A DNA stretch of 64,000 bases from Sulfitobacter albidus (GTDB lineage: Bacteria; Pseudomonadota; Alphaproteobacteria; Rhodobacterales; Rhodobacteraceae). Location: positions 2,786,501-2,850,500 of the forward strand of contig NZ_CP073581.1 of assembly GCF_018200035.1 (NCBI RefSeq), read 5' to 3'. Shown here piece after piece: positions 16,786 to 25,898 of the stretch. Position numbers and translations under genes: made by a program. The number at the start of each line of letters is the position of its first letter. Within the stretch, counting starts at the first letter, position 1. Under the pieces are notes generated by a model. It was given only the letters and a program-made list of their open reading frames with translations. It searched no databases and was not told where the DNA came from.

Positions 16786-18797
16786 TCAGGCCTTTCTGAT
16801 AAGCGCATCGACTGCCACAGCCTCGTCGGGCAGGCAGAGGAGCGGATTGATTTCTGCTTCAACGACCGTTTCGGCATGTTGCACGACGTAGTCCTGCACC
16901 GCCAGAACCGCGGCAATCACCGCGTCAAGATCGGCGGCGGACTGGCCCCGGTAGCCGAGAAGCAGCGGCGCGATCTTCAGCTGCATCAGCGCGGCGCGAA
17001 TTTCCACCGCGTCGCTCGGGATCAGGAGTGAGGCACTGTCGGCCAGGATCTCCGTCAAAACGCCACCGGCCCCCAGGGTCAGCACGAAACCATGCGCCGG
17101 ATCACGCACCACCCCGATCAAAAGCTCGGCCACGGCACCGGTCACCATCTCTTCGATCAGGATCCGCTCTGTCCCGATCTGAGCCGCGACAGCCGCCACA
17201 TCAGCCCCGGCAACATGCAACCGAACGGCGCCTGTGTCGGATTTATGGGCAAGGCCCACGCCCTTGACCGCGAAGGGGCCGGTCATCTCACGCACTGAAT
17301 CGGCGATGTCGGTGGCCGCCATCGTGCGGCTTTGCGGAACCCGCAGACCATGCGCCGCCAGGGCGTGCTTGGACGCGCCTTCCGTCACTGTCTGGGTAGG
17401 CTCGGCTGTTCCGGGCAACAGCAATGGCGCGGCGGCGGGGGCCGTCACGCTTGCGGCAGCCTCAATGGCGCAAAGCGCCTCGCGCAGGCCCATCAGCGGC
17501 ACGACGCCGCCCGCCATCAGTGTCCCTGCGACGTCTGGTGGCAACAGTTCGGGCAGGCTCGCCACGATGCCGAAACACGCGCCGGTCTGCGCCCGCACCG
17601 CAAGGGCGGCCTCGGTCGTGCAGATCCAATCGGTCGGGTCCGTCGTGGGGTAATCGACGATGGACAACGTCATGTCGATCCCCTCGCCGGTCATGCCCGC
17701 CCACGCCTGCGTCATCGCCGCCGTGTCACGCCAGATGTAGGTGTGATAATCCAGCGGATTGCTCAACGCGACCATGGGTCCAAGCGCCGCGCGCAGGCGC
17801 GTACGCTGCCCGGCCTGCAGAGGCGGAAAGGTCACGCGCGTGCCTTCGGCCATATCCGCGATCAGGCTTGCCTCGCCCCGGAACAGCTGATCGAAGCGAT
17901 GTTCGTGCCGGGCAGAGGGCCGGTACAATGCAGCAGTTTGAGCGTTTCCAGAAACGACGGAAGGTCCGTGAGCCGTGGAATGCCCAACCGCGCAAGAAAT
18001 GCCGCCGCCCCGGCGTCGCTGCCTGCAATCGACGCCGTGTGCGAGACGGTCGCCGCCTGCGCCTGCGCGGACGCACCAACCTTGAGTGCCACCAGCGGCA
18101 CGCCGCGCGCGTGCGCCTTGGCGGCCAGCGCCTCCCAGGCGCGCAAGTCGTTGAAGCCCTCGATATGCAGACCAATCGCCGTCACGCGCGGATCATCCAG
18201 CAGCCCTGCGGCGATTTCGGCCTGACCGGTCTGCGCCATGTTCCCGCAGGTGACGGTATAGGCGATGGGCAAGGCGCGCTGCTGCATGGTGAGGTTAATC
18301 GCGATGTTGGAGCTTTGCGTCAGGATCGCCACGCCACGATCCACCCGCGTGCAGCCGTGCTGGTCAGGCCACAACAGCGCCCCGTCCAACGCGTTGATGA
18401 AGCCGTAGCAGTTGGGCCCGAGGATCGGCATCCCGCCCGCCGCCGCGACGAGCGCGCGCTGCAGATCGTCACCCGTGGCATCCTCGGCCAGCGCCTCTGC
18501 AAAGCCGGAGGCAAAGCAAACCGCGCCCCCCGCCCCCCTCGCGGCCAACGCGCGCACGGTCTCGACGGTCGCGTGTCGGTTGATGCCAAGGAACACGGCA
18601 TCTGGCGGCGCGGGCAAATCATCCACGTTGCGAAAGACGGATACGCCATCGGTGGCCTCGGCGCTTGGATGCACCCGCCACAGCGCCCCGTCGTAGCCCA
18701 TGCGCCGCGATTGGTGCAGCACCTGCGCGCACCAGGCGCCGCCGCCGATCACGGCGATGGACCGGGGGCGTAAAAGGCGGCTTAGATCACGCGACAT
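16786..18797 (-). pseudogene. ADP-forming acyl-CoA synthetase (CoA-binding plus ATP-grasp), frameshifted
   Basis: One base restored gives a 670-aa fused NDP-forming acyl-CoA ligase. The N-terminal frame (18797 to about 17880) has the CoA-binding Rossmann start LLRPRSIAVIGGGAW and succinyl-CoA-ligase-like GPNCYGFIN and GVAILTQSSNIAINL. The second frame (to 16786) has GPMVALSNPLDYHTYIWRD, the linker and an ATP-grasp domain with FAVKGVGLAHKSDTGAVRLH and ILIEEMVTGAVAELLIGV. The break is at TCC-GGGG-CGAGG (17876-17879 on the plus strand shows CCCC); five Gs give S-G-G-E-A-S and a single frame. The catalytic His region near VTPAAAPL was not confirmed. It lies between acyl-CoA dehydrogenase and crotonase genes, so it probably activates their substrate. 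Confidence 0.8.
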
Positions 18798-18802
18798 GGG
18801 GG

Positions 18803-19963
18803 TTACGCGCCCAAGGGGCGCAACAGGTCGCGGCTGATGATGTGGCGCTGGATTTCACTGGTGCCATCCCAGATCCGTTCCACCCGCGCGTCACGCCAGA
18901 AACGCTCGATCGGGAAGTCATCCATCAGCCCCATCCCGCCAAAGATCTGTAGCGTGGTGTCGGTCACCTTGGCCAATGTCTCCGACGCATAGACCTTGGC
19001 CGAGGCGATCTCGCGGTTGGCGGGAAGCCCTTCATCCAGCCGCCATGCGGCGGCGAGGGTCAGCCAATCGGCGGCGTCGATCTCGGTAATCATGTCGGCG
19101 ATCTGGAAACTCACCCCCTGAAACTTGCCGATCTGCTGGCCGAATTGCTTGCGCTCGGCGGCGTAGCTCAGGGCATAGTCGAAACAGCGCCGTGCGCGGC
19201 CCACGGAAAACGCGGCAACCGTCAGGCGCGTGGCGTAGAGCCATTCGTTCATCACGGCAAAACCGCCGTCGACCTCGCCCAGCACCTGCGCATCGGGCAG
19301 CCGGCAATTGTCGAAATCAAGGATGCAGTTCTTGTATCCGCGGTGGCTGACCGACCGATAGCCTTCGCGCACCTCGAACCCCGGCGTGCCGCGATCCACC
19401 AGAAATGTAGTGATCCGTTTCTTGGGCCCTTTCGGCGTTTCATCCACACCGGTGGCGATGAAGACGATAAAGAAATCCGCGTGCTCCGCGCCCGAGATGA
19501 AGTGTTTGGAGCCGTTGACCACCCAATCGCCTCCGTCGCGCGTGGCGGTGCATTTCATGCCGCGCACGTCCGATCCTGCGTCGGGTTCGGTCATGGCCAG
19601 CGCGTCCATCCGCTCTCCGCGCACGGCGGGCAGCAGATAGCGTTCGCGCTGCTCAGCGTTGCAGGCCATCAGGATATTCTGCGGGCGGCCAAAGAAATGC
19701 GTCAGCGCCATCGAGCCGCGCCCCAGCTCCCGCTCTACCAGCGTAAAATCCAGATGCGACAGGCCCGCGCCGCCCACCTCCTCGGGAAAGTTGCAAGCGT
19801 AGAAACCCAGATCGATACACTTTTGCTTTATCTGCTCGCCCAGCTCTGCAGGTACCTCACCGGACCGTTCCACCGTGTCCTCGTGCGGGTAGATCTCATT
19901 TTCGACAAAGCTGCGCACGGTGGAGACGATCATCTCCTGCTCTTCCGAAAGACCGAATTGCAT
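18803..19963 (-). CDS. acyl-CoA dehydrogenase family protein
   Basis: A 386-aa flavoprotein of standard length. It shows the three acyl-CoA dehydrogenase domains, with FAD/substrate motifs AMTEPDAGSDVRGM and VVNGSKHFISGAEHADFF and the C-terminal RKQFGQQIGKFQGVSFQIAD and IFGGMGLMDDFPIERFWRDA. The position usually held by the catalytic glutamate (YEGT) reads WDGTSEIQ, an aspartate. The start at 19963 was chosen over an upstream one because GTGAGGAG precedes it and family members begin this way. First gene of the ligase/hydratase operon, divergent from the GlxA-type regulator. Confidence 0.9.
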   Translation of the reverse strand: MQFGLSEEQEMIVSTVRSFVENEIYPHEDTVERSGEVPAELGEQIKQKCIDLGFYACNFPEEVGGAGLSHLDFTLVERELGRGSMALTHFFGRPQNILMACNAEQRERYLLPAVRGERMDALAMTEPDAGSDVRGMKCTATRDGGDWVVNGSKHFISGAEHADFFIVFIATGVDETPKGPKKRITTFLVDRGTPGFEVREGYRSVSHRGYKNCILDFDNCRLPDAQVLGEVDGGFAVMNEWLYATRLTVAAFSVGRARRCFDYALSYAAERKQFGQQIGKFQGVSFQIADMITEIDAADWLTLAAAWRLDEGLPANREIASAKVYASETLAKVTDTTLQIFGGMGLMDDFPIERFWRDARVERIWDGTSEIQRHIISRDLLRPLGA

Positions 19964-20058
19964 CGCGGATCTCCTCACGTGGATGTTGACGTAGCGAAGC
20001 GCAAAGCCCATTCAGGTGTCGTGCAGAGTTTACGCCAAAACATGCAGGATTCGCCAAG

Positions 20059-20961
20059 ATGTGCCAACGGCTGACAGTTCTGCTGTTCGACGGGTTTTCC
20101 AATCACTGCCTCGCCAACATGGTCGAGCCCTTGCGTGCGGCGAATACGCTGTCGGGGCGATGCCTGTATGACTGGCGCTTCTGCTCATTGGCGGGCGGGC
20201 CGGTGCGCAGTTCCGCCGGATTGCAGGTCGCGCCGGAGGGAGCCCTGCACGATCAACGGGCGGATATGCTGATCGTAATGCCCTCCTACGGATTTCTCGA
20301 ACTCGACACCCGCGCCACGGCACACGCGCTCAATCGCGCCGCGCGGCGGCATCGGATGCTCGCCGGGCTCGACATGGGGAGTTGGCTTCTGGCCCGCGCG
20401 GGTCTGCTCGACGGACACCGCGCGACGGTTCATTGGGATGAGTTGTCGCGGTTCGAGGAAAGCTTTGCCCATGTGGACGCGGTGCGCGCACGCTTTGTCA
20501 TCGACGGCACGCGGATCACCTGTTCGGGTGCGCTCGCGGCCTTTGACCTTGCGTCAGAGCTTATCCGGCGCGACCACGGCGCCCTGTTGGCCGAAGACGT
20601 CGCCGATCTGTTGATGAGCACGCCCCAGGCGCGGCCCGAACGGCCCGACGACAGCCCCGTCGCAAGGGCACTGCGGATCATGCAGGCCAATCTGGAAACC
20701 CCGCTTCCCATAGGCGAAATTGCCCGGCGGATCGGCTGTTCGCAGCGGCGGATCGAGGCGCGCGTGCGGGCCGAGTTGCAGACGACGCCGCAGGCGTTGT
20801 ACCGGCGGCAACGGCTGGCCCTCGTGCGGCGGCTGGCGGAAGAGACCGATTATTCCATCGTCGAAATCGCGGGCCGCAGTGGCTACGAGAGCGCCAGCGC
20901 GATGACCCGTGCGTTTCGCGCTGAATTCGGCAGGACGCCCAGCGCCTTTCGCAAACGCTGA
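20059..20961 (+). CDS. GlxA/AraC-family transcriptional regulator (CdhR-like)
   Basis: A 300-aa regulator. Residues 5-185 are a DJ-1/PfpI-like amidotransferase-fold sensor domain (LTVLLFDGFSNHCLANMVEP), in which the nucleophile elbow reads LDMGSWLLARAG instead of a cysteine, as in non-enzymatic GlxA-type sensors. Residues 205-298 are two AraC helix-turn-helix motifs (IGEIARRIGCSQRRIEARVR and IVEIAGRSGYESASAMTRAF). Pseudomonas CdhR/GbdR relatives control carnitine and betaine use. It is divergent from the acyl-CoA dehydrogenase operon, its likely target. Confidence 0.9.
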   Translation: MCQRLTVLLFDGFSNHCLANMVEPLRAANTLSGRCLYDWRFCSLAGGPVRSSAGLQVAPEGALHDQRADMLIVMPSYGFLELDTRATAHALNRAARRHRMLAGLDMGSWLLARAGLLDGHRATVHWDELSRFEESFAHVDAVRARFVIDGTRITCSGALAAFDLASELIRRDHGALLAEDVADLLMSTPQARPERPDDSPVARALRIMQANLETPLPIGEIARRIGCSQRRIEARVRAELQTTPQALYRRQRLALVRRLAEETDYSIVEIAGRSGYESASAMTRAFRAEFGRTPSAFRKR

Positions 20962-20965
20962 GCGT

Positions 20966-21763
20966 TCAGGCGGTCACATCGCGGGTGGGACCAACGTCAA
21001 GCCGATGAATATGCGGGGCAAGAACGCTGGGGAAATAATCGCGTACCAGCGGATCGTGACCGGGAACAATCAATTGGGGCGAGGACGCGAGACGCCGCAA
21101 CGTGTCGAATCCATCGAGCATATTTTGAAGATCCACCACGATGGGGAAGGGTTTGCGGGCCAGGACGTTTTCGTAGAAATGCGATGCGTCGGAGGCCAGC
21201 ACCAGCCAGCCCGCCTGCGTGCGCACCCGCACGCATTGCAGCCCACGGGTATGCCCGCCCACGCAATGCACCGTCACGCCATCGGCGATCTGTGCTTCGC
21301 CATCGTAGAACACGACGCTCCCGGCATAGAGCCGTCTGACCGCCTCGCAGATGTGGTCCGCCGTGTACGGCATGCGCAGAGGCTCATGGCACATGCACGG
21401 GCCGGTGGCATAGGCCATCTCGGCCGCTTGCAGGTGTAGCGTCGCATTGGGAAAGAGGTGCAGCCCACCCGCGTGGTCATAGTGCAGATGCGTGACGATT
21501 ACATGCGCCACATCCCCCGGCGCGATCCCGAAGGGCGCCAGTGCCGCGACGGGATCAAGGCGAATGGGACGGCTACGCGCCGTACCCTCGGCCACGTCGT
21601 AACCGGTATCGACAAGAATGACCTCGTCGCCCCGTCGCAACAGCCACATGAAGTAATCCATCGGGTGCGGGGCATCGTGATTGTCCGCCGGTACAAAGCT
21701 GTCCGCGCGGATCCGGGCATTGCGGTCGGCGTATTTGATCGCAAAGACTTCCCAATCGCTCAT
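20966..21763 (-). CDS. metallo-beta-lactamase-fold hydrolase (AHL-lactonase-like)
   Basis: A 265-aa MBL-fold enzyme. The metal site THLHYDHAGGLHLF lies near residues 91-104 (HxHxDH), followed by the later His in VGGHTRGLQCV, the Asp in LASDASHFY and VPGHDPL near the C-terminus, so all usual zinc ligands are present. Similar enzymes include N-acyl-homoserine-lactone lactonases and other lactonases; the substrate is not known. The start at 21763 overlaps the ABM gene's stop (ATGA), so the two are coupled. It is convergent with the GlxA-type regulator, 4 bases away. Confidence 0.85.
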   Translation of the reverse strand: MSDWEVFAIKYADRNARIRADSFVPADNHDAPHPMDYFMWLLRRGDEVILVDTGYDVAEGTARSRPIRLDPVAALAPFGIAPGDVAHVIVTHLHYDHAGGLHLFPNATLHLQAAEMAYATGPCMCHEPLRMPYTADHICEAVRRLYAGSVVFYDGEAQIADGVTVHCVGGHTRGLQCVRVRTQAGWLVLASDASHFYENVLARKPFPIVVDLQNMLDGFDTLRRLASSPQLIVPGHDPLVRDYFPSVLAPHIHRLDVGPTRDVTA

Positions 21764-22050
21764 GCGTTGACCCCGTCGAAGGTGCGCACGTCCTTGGCCA
21801 CGATCCACGCGCCGCTCTTGGCGTCAAACGCACGGAAATGGGCGGTTTCCAGATGGGCGTCAAAGGCGGCGCGGTCCGTGTAGAGTTCGTAGAGAAACAC
21901 CTCATCCGGGCGCGCGCTGTCGGTGCAGACGTCAAAGCGGTGGCATCCCGGCTCACACGCAAGCGAGAGCCGGGCGTTTTCGGTCATCGCAGGCAGAAAC
22001 GTCGCCATCGTGCCCGGCTTGACCTCAAGGCTGACAACAACGGCAAACAT
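21760..22050 (-). CDS. antibiotic-biosynthesis-monooxygenase (ABM)-domain protein, YgiN-like
   Basis: A 96-aa single ABM domain. It starts MFAVVVSLEVKPGTMATFLP and has the conserved core EPGCHRFDVCTDSARPDEVF followed by LYELYTDRAAFDAHLETAHF, the typical dimeric ferredoxin-like fold. Members are cofactor-free quinol monooxygenases or small-molecule-binding proteins. It is translationally coupled upstream of the MBL-fold hydrolase, suggesting both act on one compound, possibly from the adjacent acyl-CoA pathway. Confidence 0.85.
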   Translation of the reverse strand: MFAVVVSLEVKPGTMATFLPAMTENARLSLACEPGCHRFDVCTDSARPDEVFLYELYTDRAAFDAHLETAHFRAFDAKSGAWIVAKDVRTFDGVNA

Positions 22051-22081
22051 GGGCAGTCCTTCCTCCGGGATGGTGCGGCGT

Positions 22082-22969
22082 CTACTTCAGCAGCCCGGCC
22101 AGATAGGCACCGTAGGTGTTTTTCGAGAACTTCTTGGCCAGCGCAGCCAGATCATCCCGGCTGATCCACCCTTTCGAGAAGGCGATTTCTTCGGGGCACC
22201 CTACCTGAAGCCCCTGACGGCTCGACAACGTGCGCACAAAGTTGCCCGCATCCAGAAGGCTGCCGTGGGTGCCGGTATCGAGCCAGGCGTAGCCGCGGCC
22301 CATCTGCTGCACCGTCAGGCTGCCGTCGTGCAGGTAGCTTTCCAGCAGCGTCGTGATCTCCAGCTCGCCCCGCGCCGACGGCTTGACCTGACGCGCGCGC
22401 GCAGGCGCTGTCCCGTCGAGGAAATAAAGCCCCGTGACCGCATAATTCGAGGGCGGCACTTCGGGCTTTTCGATGATCGAGCGCACGGTGCCATCCTCGG
22501 CAAAATCCACCACGCCATAGCGTTCGGGGTCGTGCACGCGATAGCCAAAGACGGTGCCGCCGGTCGCAAGTCTGTCGGCCTCGGCCAGTTGCTCGGGCAG
22601 GCCGTGACCGAAAAAGATGTTATCGCCCAGAACCATTGCGCTGGGAGCCCCGTCAAGGAACTCTTCGGCAAGGATATAGGCCTGTGCCAGCCCGTCGGGC
22701 GACGGCTGCGGGATATACGTCAGCTCAAGCCCCCACTGGCTGCCGTCGCCCAGCGTACGCTGGAACTGGTCCTGATCCTGCGGTGTGGTGATGACCGCGA
22801 TCTCGCGAATCCCTGCAAGCATCAGAACCGACAGCGGGTAGTAAACCATCGGTTTATCGTAGATCGGCAGCAGCTGTTTCGAGACACCAATGGTGATCGG
22901 GTACAGTCGCGTGCCGGAGCCGCCGGCCAGAATAATGCCTTTGCGCGCCTTTGTGGGGGAGGATGTCAT
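22082..22969 (-). CDS. rmlA: glucose-1-phosphate thymidylyltransferase RmlA
   Basis: A 295-aa nucleotidyltransferase making dTDP-glucose from dTTP and glucose-1-phosphate. The nucleotide loop [13 protein letters not shown] is at residues 14-26, followed by [18 protein letters not shown] and [12 protein letters not shown] with the metal-binding Asp. [15 protein letters not shown] and [19 protein letters not shown] complete the family pattern. It ends the rmlC-rmlB-orf108-rmlD-rmlA operon and overlaps rmlD by ATGA. Its product feeds both rhamnose synthesis and, through RmlB, the FdtA/FdtB branch further right. Confidence 0.96.
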   Translation of the reverse strand: MTSSPTKARKGIILAGGSGTRLYPITIGVSKQLLPIYDKPMVYYPLSVLMLAGIREIAVITTPQDQDQFQRTLGDGSQWGLELTYIPQPSPDGLAQAYILAEEFLDGAPSAMVLGDNIFFGHGLPEQLAEADRLATGGTVFGYRVHDPERYGVVDFAEDGTVRSIIEKPEVPPSNYAVTGLYFLDGTAPARARQVKPSARGELEITTLLESYLHDGSLTVQQMGRGYAWLDTGTHGSLLDAGNFVRTLSSRQGLQVGCPEEIAFSKGWISRDDLAALAKKFSKNTYGAYLAGLLK

Positions 22970-23808
22970 GCCAATATCTCACTTACAATTTGAGCCAGAT
23001 CGGTTTCCCAATCGGGCGGGGTAATGCCGAATTCAGCTTCGAGAGTCGAACAATCGAGCCGGGAATTCAACGGCCGTTGGGCCGGTGTCGGGTACGCGCT
23101 GGTGGGAATTTCCGTCACAGCGACATCACGACCGGCGGCCGCGAAAGTCGCGCGGGCCAATCCCGCCCAGCTTGTCACCGGCGCGCCGGCGAAATGATAG
23201 GTGCCGCCCGTCTGCCCGTCGTGCAGCGCGCGGGCCATGACCATCAACGCATCCGCAATGGACCCCGCAGGCGTTGGCCCACCCATTTGATCCCTCACGA
23301 CTTTGAGCGCATCGCTCGTCTCAGAAAGCCGCAGCATGGTTTTCACAAAGTTGGCGCTGTGGGGCGAGAACACCCAGGACGTGCGCAGAATGGCGTGCGT
23401 GCCACCCGCCGCGCGCACGGCGTCCTCTCCCGCGGCCTTGGTGCGGCCGTAGGCGCCCAGCGGCGCAATGGGATCGTCCACGCGCCACGGCGTCTCACCG
23501 CTGCCATCAAAGACATAGTCGGTCGAAACGTGCAAAAACGGCCGCCCTGCCGCAGCGCAGACACGCGCCATGGCGCCGGGCGCATCGGCGTTGACAATGT
23601 GCGCGAGGGCCTCGTCTTCCTCGGCTTTATCCACGGCGGTATAGGCGGCCGCATTGATGACCACATCGCTTGGGTGCGCCGCAATCGCCGCGGCGCAGGC
23701 AGCCGGATCGCTCAAATCGGCATCTTTGCGGGCAAGCGACGTGACGCCCGAATGACGCTTGAGCTCGGTTGCGACCTGCCCGGTGCTGCCGAAAATCAGA
23801 ACCTTCAT
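22966..23808 (-). CDS. rmlD: dTDP-4-dehydrorhamnose reductase RmlD
   Basis: A 280-aa SDR-fold NAD(P)H reductase performing the last step of dTDP-L-rhamnose synthesis. The N-terminus [16 protein letters not shown] is the cofactor loop. [17 protein letters not shown] is the RmlD signature, [11 protein letters not shown] the active-site strand and [12 protein letters not shown] the YxxxK pair. The start overlaps the stop of the small gene before it, and its stop overlaps rmlA. Confidence 0.96.
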   Translation of the reverse strand: MKVLIFGSTGQVATELKRHSGVTSLARKDADLSDPAACAAAIAAHPSDVVINAAAYTAVDKAEEDEALAHIVNADAPGAMARVCAAAGRPFLHVSTDYVFDGSGETPWRVDDPIAPLGAYGRTKAAGEDAVRAAGGTHAILRTSWVFSPHSANFVKTMLRLSETSDALKVVRDQMGGPTPAGSIADALMVMARALHDGQTGGTYHFAGAPVTSWAGLARATFAAAGRDVAVTEIPTSAYPTPAQRPLNSRLDCSTLEAEFGITPPDWETDLAQIVSEILA

Positions 23809-24131
23809 TGCGTCTGCCTTGTCCTTTGCGGCGTAGGGCGGCCGTCAGGGCCCGACGCAGGGTGCGAATTTGCGATCAACACGGGCTGACCTTCACCCTG
23901 CGGTATCAGGGCCGCAATCGCCGGGTCAAGCTGTCGGGCGCGCGGGCCGCCGTAATTTTTCCGCGACCCGGTAACAGCATCCGCCAGCCAGTAGCCCGGC
24001 GCATCGACATCGCAATCGCATAAATTCAAATCCAGATCTTGCGCCTGCCCCCCGAGAGCAAATCCCGAAAATTCAGGTACAGCTTTCCCGCTCCGCATCC
24101 GGACCGTCCAGACACCTGCGGGCAGGCTCAT
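23805..24131 (-). CDS. unknown 108-aa protein inside the rml operon
   Basis: The frame starts with ATG overlapping the rmlB stop (ATGA) and ends with TGA overlapping the rmlD ATG, the same 4-base coupling seen between all other genes of this operon, which argues that it is real. The protein is soluble with no membrane span. It contains [20 protein letters not shown] and [20 protein letters not shown], with an Asp-rich middle carrying two cysteines (CDC). I do not recognise a family. A role in dTDP-sugar metabolism is suggested only by position. Confidence 0.6.
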   Translation of the reverse strand: MSLPAGVWTVRMRSGKAVPEFSGFALGGQAQDLDLNLCDCDVDAPGYWLADAVTGSRKNYGGPRARQLDPAIAALIPQGEGQPVLIANSHPASGPDGRPTPQRTRQTQ

Positions 24132-25174
24132 TTCTTGTCGACACCCAATCGCTGCCCCACCCCGTCGCGTGCCTGAAGCGCGCGCCACCAGTCCTCGTTG
24201 TCGAGATACCATTGCACGGTGCGGGCAAGCCCTTCCTCCACGGTGACGGATGGCTTCCAACCCAGTTCCGATATGATGCGGTTGGCGTCGATGGCATAGC
24301 GGGCATCGTGACCCGGCCGGTCGGTGACAAAGGTGATCAGATCCGCATAGCTTCCTTCGGCGCGCGGGCGCTTTTCGTCGAGGATCGCGCAGATCGTCTT
24401 GACCAGCTCGAGGTTGGTGCGCTCATTCTCTCCGCCGATATTGTAGGAGCGATTGAGCGCGCCCTTTTCCAGCACGCACAGCAAGGCATCGGCGTGATCC
24501 TCGACATAGAGCCAGTCGCGGATGTTGGAGCCGTCGCCGTAGATCGGCAGCGCCTTGTCGGCCAGCGCGTTCAGGATCACCACCGGGATCAGCTTTTCGG
24601 GGAAGTGATAGGGGCCGTAGTTATTGGAACAATTGGTCAGCACCACCGGCAGGCCGTATGTCTCGGCCCAGGCGCGCACCAGATGGTCACTTGCCGCCTT
24701 TGAGGCCGAATAGGGGCTGCGCGGATCATAGGGGGTCTCTTCGGTGAACATCCCCGTGGGACCAAGCGAGCCGAAAACCTCATCGGTCGAAATATGATGG
24801 AAACGGAAGCTGTCGGGCTTGCCCTGCGCGGTCCAGTAGGCGCGCGCGGCCTCAAGCAGCTGGTAGGTGCCGGTGATATTCGTCTCGATGAAATCACCCG
24901 GCCCGTCGATAGAGCGATCCACGTGGCTTTCAGCCGCGAGATGCATGATCGCATCGGGTTTGTGGGTGTCCAGCACCCGGTCCAGCGCGGCACGGTCGCG
25001 GATATCCGCCTGCTCGAACGCATACAGCGGGCTGTCCGCGACCTCGGCCACATTGTCCAGACAGGCGGCATAGGTCAGCGCATCAAGGTTCACGATCTCG
25101 TGACCGCGTGCAATCGCCAGACGCACCACCGCCGACCCGATAAAGCCTGCGCCGCCGGTGACCAGAATTTTCAT
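24128..25174 (-). CDS. rmlB: dTDP-glucose 4,6-dehydratase RmlB
   Basis: A 348-aa extended SDR converting dTDP-glucose to dTDP-4-keto-6-deoxyglucose. Visible motifs are [15 protein letters not shown] at the NAD site, [15 protein letters not shown], the catalytic strand [12 protein letters not shown] and [14 protein letters not shown] with the YxxxK pair, then [17 protein letters not shown]. Complete at normal length. Its product is the branch point: RmlC/RmlD take it to L-rhamnose, and the FdtA-type isomerase at 39115 would take it toward a 3-amino sugar. It overlaps rmlC upstream and orf108 downstream by four bases each. Confidence 0.97.
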   Translation of the reverse strand: MKILVTGGAGFIGSAVVRLAIARGHEIVNLDALTYAACLDNVAEVADSPLYAFEQADIRDRAALDRVLDTHKPDAIMHLAAESHVDRSIDGPGDFIETNITGTYQLLEAARAYWTAQGKPDSFRFHHISTDEVFGSLGPTGMFTEETPYDPRSPYSASKAASDHLVRAWAETYGLPVVLTNCSNNYGPYHFPEKLIPVVILNALADKALPIYGDGSNIRDWLYVEDHADALLCVLEKGALNRSYNIGGENERTNLELVKTICAILDEKRPRAEGSYADLITFVTDRPGHDARYAIDANRIISELGWKPSVTVEEGLARTVQWYLDNEDWWRALQARDGVGQRLGVDKK

Positions 25175-25743
25175 GTTGGGGTTCCTTCGAAAATAAACGG
25201 TATCTCAATCTCGGACAGAAAAGGCGCCTTGCGGTCCTTGTCGGAAAGTACCGGATCAATGCCGTCCAACTGCCAGTCAATCCCGATGCCGGGATCGTCA
25301 AACCGCACTCCAGCGTCGCACTCCGGGGCATAGTAATCGGTGCATTTGTAAATGATCTCGGTATCCGGGGCACGGGTGGCAAAACCGTGCAGGAATCCTT
25401 CGGGGATCAGCAGTTGCTTGCCGTTATGGGCCGTCAGCTCGACACTGATCCACTGGCCGAACGTCGGGCTGCCGCGCCGGATGTCCACAGCCACGTCCAG
25501 AAGCGCTCCGCGCCCGCAGCGGATCAGCTTTGCCTGCGCAGAGGGCGGGCGCTGAAAATGAAGGCCGCGCACGGTGCCCACGGCGGCGGAGACCGAGTGA
25601 TTATCCTGAACAAAATCAAAATCCAGCCCTGCGGCTTCCATGCGCGCGCGGTTCCAGCTTTCCGAGAAAAAGCCCCGGTCATCGCCGTGTCGCTGCGGCG
25701 TCAGGATGACGACACCCTGCAAGGCTGTGTGTTCGATCTGCAT
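25171..25743 (-). CDS. rmlC: dTDP-4-dehydrorhamnose 3,5-epimerase RmlC
   Basis: A 190-aa cupin epimerase of standard size. It has [18 protein letters not shown] at the start, the substrate loop [20 protein letters not shown] containing the catalytic His, [20 protein letters not shown] and [18 protein letters not shown]. The ATG at 25743 was chosen from the family start ([14 protein letters not shown]); a longer upstream frame lacks family sequence. First gene of the rml operon, divergent from a glycosyltransferase gene; promoters for both lie in 25744-25898. Confidence 0.96.
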   Translation of the reverse strand: MQIEHTALQGVVILTPQRHGDDRGFFSESWNRARMEAAGLDFDFVQDNHSVSAAVGTVRGLHFQRPPSAQAKLIRCGRGALLDVAVDIRRGSPTFGQWISVELTAHNGKQLLIPEGFLHGFATRAPDTEIIYKCTDYYAPECDAGVRFDDPGIGIDWQLDGIDPVLSDKDRKAPFLSEIEIPFIFEGTPT

Positions 25744-25898
25744 TCCCGCCGCACCCTGTAAAATCTTGCGTGCCCCTTCTTGCCAGAAAGTCGAGGAAAT
25801 ACAAGCCGTGCAGGGCCGACCACCGTGTCGGATTTGACTTGGCCCCGGAATTATGGGCACAGGGCAGAAACTGCCCACCCCAAGCAAAGGACACATCC

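Noticed and set aside
21923..22993. Plus-strand frame of 356 codons
   Set aside because: Antisense of rmlA; the minus strand is a complete, unmistakable thymidylyltransferase.
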